Part shown: positions 55,945 to 64,000 of the stretch, one piece after another
Layout: each line of letters opens with the position of its first letter
Position numbering within the stretch: the stretch's first letter is position 1
Assembly (NCBI RefSeq): GCF_051106095.1
Contig: NC_135787.1
Span: 160,030,001-160,094,000 of the forward strand
From: Pogona vitticeps
Lineage: Eukaryota > Chordata > Lepidosauria > Squamata > Agamidae
Direction: 5' to 3'
Length of the DNA stretch: 64,000 nucleotides
Notes under the pieces: generated by a model
Database searches by the model: none
What the model was told of the DNA's origin: nothing
The model's input: the letters and a program-made list of their open reading frames with translations, nothing else
Program-made: the position numbers and the translations under genes

Positions 55945-57820
55945 ACAATTCACGCGGCAGAGTAACAAAAACAGTCTGTTTAGCAGCAGTGACTTTTTGG
56001 CTGAGCATTTAAATCAAGTCTTCAGCTGTTTTGAGGTGGAAACAGGAAGAATCATTATTCCAGCACCTACTATCTAAAGTACATCTCTAGAATCTGCCAC
56101 CAACAGACAACCACTACCACTTCAGATTTCAGTTGTGAGACGCGCTTTCCAGAATATTAATATTCGAAAGGCAGCTGGACCAGATGGAATCATGGAACAA
56201 GTTGTTAGGGGCTGCGCTGCAGAATTAGCTGAATTTTTAATAGATATTTTCAATCTATCCTTGATGCAGTGTTCTGTCCCCACTTGCCTGAAGACATCTC
56301 TTATAGTGCCAGTCTCCAGGCAGTCAGCTGTGGTATCTCTCGATTATAGACCAGTAGCTTGAACATCTGTTATTATGAAATGTTTTGAGAAATTTGTGCT
56401 GGATTACATTAAGGCTAGGCTTCCACCTTCTTAGGACCCATGGCAATTTGGATACAGGAGAAATAGATCTGGTGATGATGCTATGTCCATTGTTCTCCAT
56501 ACTGTATTGCAGGGGCGGGCAATTAATTTCTTTAGGGGGCCACATGAAAAATCTGAACGGTGTTCGGAGGCCAAACCAACTTTACTTAAAAATAAAATGA
56601 AACAGTGATGTTATGATAGTTTTTATTTTAAATTTGTTAATCTTCACAAATACTAAAGAGTTTTTTGCGGTATGTTAAAGATAATCAACTGATCAACTTT
56701 AGACAAAAAGCCTGGGCCGCACTTTGCCGAAGTCTGCTGTATTGAGTTACTTAGAACAACAGGGAACTTATGCAAGGCTGTTGTTTGAGGATTATAGCTC
56801 TGCTTTTAATACCATTCTACCCATTAGGTTGTTTCTTAAAATGATCAGCCTGGGCTTACTTCAGAAGATTTGTGTATGGGGAAAGAACTTTCTGACAACT
56901 AGGCCACTGTCAGTAAGGATGGGATCTCACCATTCTTCTACCCTGGTACTAAGTTCAGGAACTCCCCAGAGCTGTGTGCCAAGTCCCTTCCTCTATTCCC
57001 TGCACACACATGATTGCACCCCACTGTATAACACCAACACAGTTATTAAATTTGCGGATGATACGATAGTGATGGGGCTCATGAATAAGAACAATGAGTT
57101 TGCTTACAGAAAGGAAGTACAAGGGTTGATACTCTGGTGTAAAGAAAATAATCCTGCACTTAACATAAAAAAACAACAACTAAAGAACTCATAATTGATT
57201 TTAGGAGGAAGAGAAATGTACACTTACCACGGTACATAAATGGCAAGGAAGTGGAGAGGGTTGGTAGTTTTAAATTTCTGGGCACTTGCATCTCAGAGGA
57301 CCTCTCATGGACTATAAATGCCAACATGCTAGTGAAGAAGGCACAGAAGTGGCTGTATTTCCTGAGAATGCTCAGGAAGTTAAATTTATCTTAGCATTTA
57401 CTTCTGTCCTACTATTGTAGCACCATTGAGAGTGTCCTAAACTATGGCATTCTTGTATGGTTTGGGAGCAGCTCTGTAGCAGACAAAAAAGCTCTACAGA
57501 GAACCATTAAAATTGCCCAGAATATCATCGGCCTCCAGCTATCAACCCTGGATGACATCTTCACATCCGGCTATCTGAGGAAGTCACACAAGATCCTTAG
57601 AGACTCTTCCCATCTTGTTCACAGCTTCTTTGAACTGTTGTCGTCTGGCAGAAAATACAGAACAATTAAAACTCTGACCACATGTTTTCTGAATAGTTTT
57701 TGTCCCAGAGCTATAATTGCACTTAATAATGAATTTAAAGACCACCAGCAGGGAACAGTTGGACAGTGTTACTTAGCCTGCGGTGTGGATGTTTGTGTTC
57801 TTAGTGGGGGATCTTATTTT
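55945..57820 (+). mobile_element. Rex1-like (CR1-group) LINE, broken
   Basis: Frames give SSDFLAEHLNQVFSCFEVE, NIRKAAGPDGI, DYRPVA, VIMKCFEKFVLDYIKARL, (gap with nested MITE), LFEDYSSAFNTILPI, SPFLYSLHTHDC, VIKFADDTIVMGLM, ERVGSFKFLGTCISEDLSW, KKAQKWLYFLRMLRKL, YCSTIESVLNYGILVW. The FADD catalytic motif and this order match the Rex1-type LINEs common in fish, with the clade name given from memory. Frame changes and at least two in-frame stops make it inactive. It is followed by a (GTTT)n run at 57817-57864. Confidence 0.75.
56510..56736. mobile_element. 227-bp hAT MITE nested in the Rex1-like LINE
   Basis: It starts CAGGGGCGGGCAATTAATTT and ends CACTTTGCCGAAGTCTG (inverted: CAGACTTCGGCAAAG). 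The exact 8-bp duplication CTGTATTG lies at 56502-56509 and 56737-56744. It separates the LINE segments ending SIVLHTVL and beginning YLEQQGTYARLLFEDYSSAF, so it arrived after the LINE. Confidence 0.93.
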
Positions 57821-57865
57821 GTTTGTTTGTTTGTTTGTTTGTTTGTTTGTTTGTTTGTTTGTTTA

Positions 57866-58660
57866 ATTTATATCCAGAGTGACTGCATGAGGATTGTTTT
57901 ACTGCCATTGTCCATACTGGCCACTCAGTCTAATGTGGTTCAATCCATGACATAGACTATAAATCATAGACCATGAAGACCATAAACACCCATCCTTTAA
58001 GAATGTCAAGTTTGACTGTTGAAGGAGAATGGGGCTCCATAAAAGGAGGAAAAAATGATTATACTGTATCTCCAAATGGGCAGAGCAAGATTTGTATAAT
58101 TGTTTTGTTGTTTTATTTTTTAGGTTTGTACCTTTTTTGCTTTATTATTTAAAAAAAAAACAGAAAAGAGAAAGAAAAATGTGAGCAGTTAGTGCCAGTT
58201 TCTAGAATAATATGCAGATATGTGTAGAAATTGCTCCTGCCCTGCAATTTGTTTGTCTGGCTTCAAATGCATTGCTAATGGATGGTTGACAGCCTCTGCT
58301 GGAGGGCTAAGATGGGCAAGAGGACACATTTGGCACATTTAGGTTTTGATGTGAAGTAAAAGCATAATAGTTTCATGGAGAACAGTTTCCCATTATATAA
58401 AGTAAAAGCATTGACCTCTAGTGATTAGAATGATTATAGGGGAAAGCAGACAAACTCTCCATGTTCTTTCCTGTACATGAATATTCTTTCCTTCTGCCAT
58501 GTATTGTCGCTTGTATCTGGTAAGTGTGCGTGTTGTCTAAAAAAATGACCTCCCTGCCATTTGGATCATTTTTAGGGGGCCTGAGAACGTCAACATTTGT
58601 TTAATCCCCTTTTACTTCATCAGCATGACTGGTTCTCTCTCTCTCTCCTTCTCTCTACAC
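57866..58660 (+). other. FAM234B: FAM234B intron 1, distal part
   Basis: No element or exon is recognised. A pyrimidine-rich tract (58630-58658) leads into the exon 2 acceptor. Confidence 0.5.
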
Positions 58661-58662
58661 AG

Positions 58663-59055
58663 GGAAAAAGAGTCCAGACCTTGGAGAATATGACCCTCTC
58701 ACCCAGGCTGACAGTGATGAAAGCGAAGATGACTTGGTCCTCAACTTGCAAAAAAATGGTGGTGTTAAAAATGGGAAAAGTCCCCTGGGAGAAGTACAGG
58801 ACGTGGACTCGGATGTGGAGGTTGGAGTGACGAAGCAGCACCTGTCAGAAGGGACAGTGGAGGAGTATCCTAGTGAGGCCCCAAGTAGCCTGGAGCAGAA
58901 GACGGCCAGCTCTTTGATGCCATACTTGCGCACAGCTATCTTTTTGCTCACTGTGGTGGTCTCCATGATCCTTGTGCTTGTGTGTGCTTTTCTTATTCCT
59001 TGTCCTCCAAGAGACTTGCATAACACGTGGATTCGTAACTTGGGTCAGGAGGCAG
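58663..59055 (+). CDS. FAM234B: FAM234B exon 2 (cytoplasmic tail and membrane segment)
   Basis: This is 393 bases in phase 1, bounded by a strong acceptor and a GTAAAC donor. It reads [20 protein letters not shown], then [13 protein letters not shown], an acidic cytosolic region, then a hydrophobic span [21 protein letters not shown] (21 residues in the sequence, shown here less its last), and [12 protein letters not shown] at the start of the luminal or extracellular part. Human FAM234B matches over most of this. Topology is that of a type II single-pass protein whose ectodomain is an FG-GAP/propeller-like repeat region. The exon-1/exon-2 join restores the [10 protein letters not shown] segment exactly. 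Confidence 0.97.
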
Positions 59056-59559
59056 GTAAACACCTGGAAGGGCACCTTCAGACTGATACCATGCAATAAA
59101 TGTCAGACTTAAGAATTCAAGGGATTTGGTGGAAAATGAGAATAGTTGTTACTTCTCCTGTTATATAATTATGTTCTGACACTGCAAGCAGATTTATAAT
59201 GAAGTCTGCATTATTTTGATCAAATATTTGACAATGCACTCAATTATTCAAATATGTAAGCAATCATTAACTTTCACTCAAGCTTATCTTGTTTGCAAAT
59301 CCTTCTTTTTGGCCTTAAGGCTCCTACATGCTAATTACTTTAAGAAAGACTAGAAAACCTGCATTGAGCATTATGGTGAGTCTGTGACCACAACAGATAC
59401 ATATAAGCACTTTTATTTTAACAACAGTGCTGGCCAGCAAGAAATAATAAATAAAGCAACTGCAGCAAAGCAACAGGCAAAATCCAACAGGTCAGATAGA
59501 TTTCTTTAGAAGTTTGAGATGATAGATTGAGGGAACAGTCTTCAGGAAGAATCTGAGAG

Positions 59560-59765
59560 ATTTGGTGGAGTGGGATTATCCCTCATCCTCAGTCCTTTGT
59601 TCTTCTAATGAGCCTATTAAGATGAGGGGGAAGTGAAACCAATGGGGGGGATATATCAGGGATCTCCTACCAACCCTCTTCAGACTGAAGAAGCTACTTG
59701 GATGAGTAGCGAAATGTTTCAACCTAACAAAAAAGTCCAGTTGCCATGACTCAGTTTACAGATTA
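59560..59765 (+). mobile_element. Penelope-like element fragment, 3' region
   Basis: This shares with 26990-27425 (opposite orientation) the blocks ggtggagtgggattatccct, cctttgttcttctaatgagc, atcagggatctcctaccaac, gactgaagaagctacttgga and tgagtagcgaaatgtttcaa. The GGATGAG-TAG-CGAAA piece at 59698-59714 resembles a hammerhead ribozyme core (CUGANGA..GAAA) of the sort reported in Penelope-like elements. Confidence 0.6.
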
Positions 59766-59775
59766 TTTCAAGTTA

Positions 59776-60048
59776 CAGTGGTACCTCGATTTATGAACTT
59801 AATCCATTTTGGAACGACATTCGTACGTCAAAAAGTTTGCAAGTCGAAGTAGCATTTCCCATTGAAATGCATGAGATCAGCACCTTCGGAGCTCTCAAAG
59901 GGATTCCTCCGATGTTGGGTGGAAAGCCCTTTGAGAGCTTGTTCATAGGTCGAGCTCCGTTCGCAAGTCAATGCCAATTTTTGCCAACAGAGCCTTTCGA
60001 AAATTGAAAAGTTCGTATCTACGGACGTTTGTAAGTCGAGGGTTGGCT
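59776..60048. mobile_element. Mariner/Tigger-type MITE
   Basis: The left end CAGTGGTACCTCGATTTATG and the inverted right end (…CCCTCGACTTACAAACG) share the core CTCGAyTTAyrAAC, and TA is found outside each end. The body contains gttcgtacgtcaaaaag-like palindromic phrases typical of this group. It is about 273 bp, non-coding. Confidence 0.75.
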
Positions 60049-61515
60049 TATTTACTTGTACAATTTTAAATGTAACTATTTAACAGCAATCTCTCTGTTT
60101 AATATCAGCAAACTAAGCTCAAACCCAGTTAAGTCCCATGAACACTAGAATCTTTTCTGTTTGAGACTGGAATTCTATAAACACAACATTCAGAATCTTC
60201 ACTGGAAAGAAACAAAATAAATTTACATAAATTGATTTAATTTGTATGCCTGTCACAATAGCCACATATTTCTTCTGTTTTGGCAGGACTTTGAGTGCAG
60301 AAAAAATAATACACTCTTCTAGATTGCAAAAGTACAGAGCAGATCTAGGGCTAAAGGCTGTATTTAGATGGAAATCAGTGTGTTTTAATGGTTAGATAAC
60401 AAATGAGAATGTGCTTAACATCTATAAGTAATTGAGCCACACAAGGAAAAGTTGATTACATCTGATTATTTCAATAGATATGTTCTAGCTGACCAGTTAA
60501 ACTGATTATTTTTGTTTCTTTAAGTCAATCCACTCTGCTAGAAGATTAAATAGTTATCCAGCTTTAGGTCTTTTTTTCTTTTGGTACAAAAAGATTCTCA
60601 TGCTGATTTCACTTGCCCCACTACTGGTTCATATAGCTGTTAATGCTGTTCTGGAATGTTTTGTGTTGTAGTGTGCTTTGTGGCATGTTGTAATGCAGGC
60701 AACATCTTTTGTTTCAAATCCACTTTAGAACCACATCAAAAATGGCAGAATGAATTCATTCATTTTCTTATATTCAGCCTTTGTTCCAATAAAAGAACTC
60801 ATGGCAGCTTAAAAATATTTAAAAGACAAACACAGGTAAAAAAATAAAAAATAAAATATTTAAAATACACTACTAAAACATTTAAACTTACTGTTAAATC
60901 AAATTAATATAAGAAGTTAAAACAGTTTAAAAGTACATTATTATTATTATTATAGCTGAACAACAAGCAGAGCACCTGCTTTAGATGTGGAAGATCCCAG
61001 GTTAAGTTCCCAGAGATGGCTAAAGAATTATCCTCCAAATCCAACAGAACGTGTACCTGTAAATACTGGGTTACATGGACCAGTGGTCTGATCTGTTAGA
61101 TGAAACTTCCCTTGTGCTTAAGCAGCTGCTGTTCTTTAATGTTCTTTAATATTTAGACTGAAGGAATAAAATCAAGACTATGCTAGAACAATATACAAGA
61201 AGGAAGCAATGCCTTTGGGTCAATGGCTGACCCCTAATTGGTCTTCCGTAGGCTCCTCTTTGAACATACTGCGGTTTAGCTCTGATATAATGGTTTCAAC
61301 CAGCTTTTTGGTGGATTGCAAACACCAGTATAACATCAAAAACTCCTTGCCAAATTTATATACATTTATTTTAAAAGCTATTTCACAGAATCATCCCCTT
61401 ATCCGAATCCTACCACATACTTTAAGTTATACCAAGGAATTGAAAGATCTTACTTTCAAATTAGGGCCCAAAGTATATTAAGGCCCTGCTGAGAATATTG
61501 CTATGGGAGAGAACT

Positions 61516-62280
61516 CCCTATTTTTCGGTGTATGAGACCCCCCATGTATAAGACAACCCCCAATTTTTAACCCTTGCAGCAGGCGGAGGCGAAGGAGCAG
61601 CCACACTTGGACGCCCCTCATGGCTGCCCATTGACTGGCTGCGGCTGCCCAATCGGCTCCTCCAGTGCCATTTGTGGGCTCCCTTCAGTCAGGGGACAAG
61701 GCAGTCGCGTGAGCTTGAGATGAGCCCCACGAGTGGCTCTGGAGGAGGCGATTGGGCGGCTGCAGCCACGGTCACAGTCAATGGGCAGCTGTGAGGGGTG
61801 GCCAAGCATGGCTGCTCCTTTGCCTTCGCCTCCTGGTGCTGCTGCCCATTCACCTCCAGTGCCACTTGCGGGGCTCACCTCAAGCGCATGCTGCTGTCTT
61901 GTGCCCTGCCCAAAGGGAGCCTACGAATGGCACTGGAGGAGGCAATCAGGCGGCAGTGGCGGCAGGAGGCGGAGGTGAAGGAGCAGCCGCGCTCGGCCAT
62001 CCCTTGTGGCTGCCCAATCGCCTCCTCCCACACCACTCACAGGCTCCCTTCAGGCAGGGGACAAGGCAATGACGTGAGCTTGAGGTGGGCCTTGTGAGTG
62101 GTGCGGGAGGAGGCGATCGGGCAGCCGCAGCTGCAGCCAATAGGCAGCCGTGAGGGGCGGCTGAGCGCAGCTGCTCCTCCACCTCCTGCTTCGGCATACT
62201 TCCGTGTATAAGATGACACTCAAACTTTGCAGTAACTATTTTAGGAAAAAGTATCATTTTATACACAGAAAAATACGGTA
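61516..62280. mobile_element. Mariner-type MITE with GC-rich internal repeats
   Basis: The left end CCCTATTTTTCGGTGTATGA pairs with the inverted right end ACCGTATTTTTCTGTGTATA. The centre (about 61570-62200) is strikingly GC-rich and built from repeated and inverted blocks such as ggctgcccaatcg.ctcctcc, caggggacaaggca and gaggcggaggtgaaggagca. Long ORFs on both strands (for example 61752-62072 and 61946-62266) come from this composition and are not genes. Confidence 0.8.
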
Positions 62281-62705
62281 ATCAATTTCAGGAGTTCTAG
62301 AAAAGTATATCCGAATGCATGTAAGCCAGATTAAACAGCAAGAAAATGCCCTGCCAGTAGGGAGAGTAACTCAGATGGTGAGATGTTAGAGGGACAGAAC
62401 AGTGACAAGTTATTGGCTGACAGAGCTATGTGGGTTGTGCAACCTCCTTTCTCTCCTTTAGCTAGCCTTCTTCCCTTGCAGTAGCAAAGGGGGGTGTTCT
62501 GTCACTGGTATTGTTGTAAGATTCATCTGCCAGTCCAGTTGTCGTCTTCCCTCTCTTTTTGCCTCAGTCCGAAACAAAAACAACATAGTTATATCATAGT
62601 CCGCACACAGTGATAGTAATGAGTGTATATTTCGGGGGGGGGGAGCTTTGAATGGAAGGTAAGGAATTTCTTTAAAAAATTAGCATAATTCATTTTACTC
62701 CTCAG

Positions 62706-62804
62706 GTGGCGTACTCTTCCCACCAGAACTTTTTGATGTAAATGGTGATGGTCTTCCTGACATCCTGCTCTCCTTCACAGCTCTGAAAAATGCCAGTGTG
62801 CTAG
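62706..62804 (+). CDS. FAM234B: FAM234B exon 3
   Basis: This is 99 bases in phase 1, with acceptor cctcag and donor GTAAGC. It encodes GGVLFPPELFDVNGDGLPDI, then LLSFTALKNASVL. The DVNGDGLPD motif is the calcium-binding-like loop of an FG-GAP (integrin alpha) repeat, and the human protein has DVNGDGLRDVLLSF at the same position. The remaining exons lie beyond the right edge. Confidence 0.96.
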
Positions 62805-64000
62805 GTAAGCATTTGGATCCTCCCAGCTATCCCTCAAACCGACAGCAAAAATGTTCTCTTTATGCAGTTATACCATCACACCACACCGTTCGTTTCTCCC
62901 AGTGGCTGCCTGTACCTTTCAACGCAACCTGCTACTTTAAAAACAAAAATTAAATAAAATTATGTACATTGATCTCTAACTAATGGAACAAGATGGTGGA
63001 GCTGATGGGAGGCAGCCAAGATGGTGGCATTGCTGACTTTCAGCCCCACTTCCCTCTCAGTGAAGACTTCAGAGCAAATGACCGAGGAAGACAAATACAG
63101 AATCTGCTGGCCTGGATCCAGTATTATCCAGTTGTGTTGGATTATATTTTGGGTGATTGCAAGCCAGCACAGCTATTGGCCCATGAAGCATTGTGCCAGC
63201 CTATGGAAAAGCTGCTGTATCCTTGCTATAGAGTAATACCATATCTGAAAAGATGTAATTTGTACACTTTGGAAGTTGTAGCTGCAATAAAACTGAACCA
63301 CCAAAAGAAGCAGAGAAGTAGCATGTTTTCAGGAAATACTGTCCAAGGCTATAGCCAGGTGATAGAGTGTGTGGAAAAGACCAAAGTTTGTCAGTATTAG
63401 CTTTTTGCAAATGGCCATGCAGGTTGTTGGAATTCTGGAAGTAGTTGTCCGAAAAAGTAATTTTTTTGTGTCCTGAGAAGACACTTGTGGTTACCTTAAG
63501 AACCTGTTATGACATCTTAGTCAGAAAACTGTGATCTGTTGGAGAGTGTTAAGCTCTATTTTATTTATGTGATTATTCCATATAATAAATATTTCAGCAC
63601 TCCTAAACCCTACTGTTCATCTCAGGAAAACTCAGACAAGCAGCCAAGAGCAAAGAGCAGGAACAAATTTCATTTCAACTGATGTAGTAAAGAAATTTCC
63701 AGGAGGGCAGTTCCCTTGGGTCTCAGTTGCTGGCTAGAGGATGAATAAGCTTGTTTTTTAATTATCCTGTCATTGACTCAGCAGTTATGAGCTGCAAAGA
63801 AAACATAACTGACACTTGTAACTCATTGTGGGTTAGGAAACCTGGGAGTGCTCAGCACGGTTGAACACCCATTCAACAGCAGCTTTCTTCATTGTTTCCT
63901 GCTTAATCCGCTGTGCACATTTACACAGAAAGTGAAAGCTGGCTGAATTTAGCAGGGTTGATGTACTGGTAAGCCATGACCCTACAGAATGGGGAATTCT
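62805..64000 (+). other. FAM234B: FAM234B intron 3 (partial) with an unexplained ORF
   Basis: This is intronic sequence after the GTAAGC donor. It contains a 135-codon ORF at 62993-63400 (MVELMGGSQDGGIADF.., later LLAWIQYYPVVLDYILGDC) followed by AATAAA at 63584-63589. I cannot relate it to any protein or repeat; it could be a decayed mobile-element ORF or a processed copy of a gene. No FAM234B exon 4 was found before 64000. Confidence 0.5.

Larger units (their letters stand above)
50726..58662 (+). other. FAM234B: FAM234B intron 1
   Basis: About 7.9 kb between a GTAGGG donor and a pyrimidine-rich acceptor (tctctctccttctctctacacag). It holds a hexamer microsatellite, an L2/CR1 LINE tail, a SINE, and the BovB/Rex1-like composite with its nested MITE. 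The first 2.2 kb (51010-53215) has no recognised element or exon. Confidence 0.9.
59056..62705 (+). other. FAM234B: FAM234B intron 2
   Basis: About 3.65 kb, bounded by a GTAAAC donor and a tttactcctcag acceptor. It contains a Penelope-like fragment and two mariner-type MITEs, listed separately. The part from 60050 to 61510 shows only an (ATT)n run near 60939-60953 and nothing coding. Confidence 0.9.

Noticed and set aside
61618-62266. Overlapping ORFs of 60-106 codons on both strands
   Set aside because: They are by-products of the GC-rich repeated core of the mariner-type MITE.
1-64000. CRISPR arrays, bacterial-style operons or phage genes
   Set aside because: None seen. The splice signals, CpG islands and repeat content are those of a vertebrate nuclear genome; tandem repeats here are microsatellites or minisatellites without unique spacers.

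Overview
The window looks like a stretch of squamate reptile (probably lizard) nuclear genome. It is AT-rich, intron-bearing and crowded with interspersed repeats. BovB (RTE-clade) LINEs, L2-clade LINEs, tRNA-derived SINEs of the kinds seen in lizards, hAT and mariner-like MITEs and long perfect microsatellites point to a squamate. The exact species cannot be read from the sequence.

Three host genes can be supported. (1) HEBP1 is on the minus strand. Only its first coding exon (3013-3090) lies here, inside a CpG island at about 2920-3380, and the rest runs off the left edge. (2) A minus-strand gene that I do not recognise has three coding exons at 22301-22427, 17382-17511 and 6163-6385. Splice sites and phases fit throughout. 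They encode a secreted, coiled-coil protein of about 159 residues with a strongly basic tail, and a poly(A) signal lies about 60 bases after the stop. (3) FAM234B (KIAA1467) is on the plus strand, with exons at 50689-50725, 58663-59055 and 62706-62804, and continues off the right edge. Its promoter is a CpG island with ZNF143-like and NRF1 sites. HEBP1 and FAM234B are head-to-head neighbours in human as well, so the gene order is conserved, with the unknown gene lying between them.

Layout: 1-3400 is HEBP1 intron 1, exon 1 and promoter. 3400-22450 holds LINE fragments, the unknown gene, and in its introns an old hAT transposon with a 670-bp internal duplication, L2 and BovB copies, SINEs and a 137-bp hAT MITE. 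22450-50500 is intergenic or far-upstream sequence with L2, RTE-like, Penelope-like, hAT MITE, SINE and microsatellite sequence and no recognisable exon. 50500-64000 is FAM234B. Its intron 1 carries a BovB 5' half abutting a Rex1-like LINE that is itself interrupted by a 227-bp hAT MITE. Intron 2 carries a Penelope-like fragment and two mariner-type MITEs. Intron 3 carries an unexplained 135-codon ORF.

The point most worth following up is the unrecognised secreted-protein gene. Its last-exon acceptor is preceded by a (TG)n-T-rich tract built like the one at CFTR exon 9.
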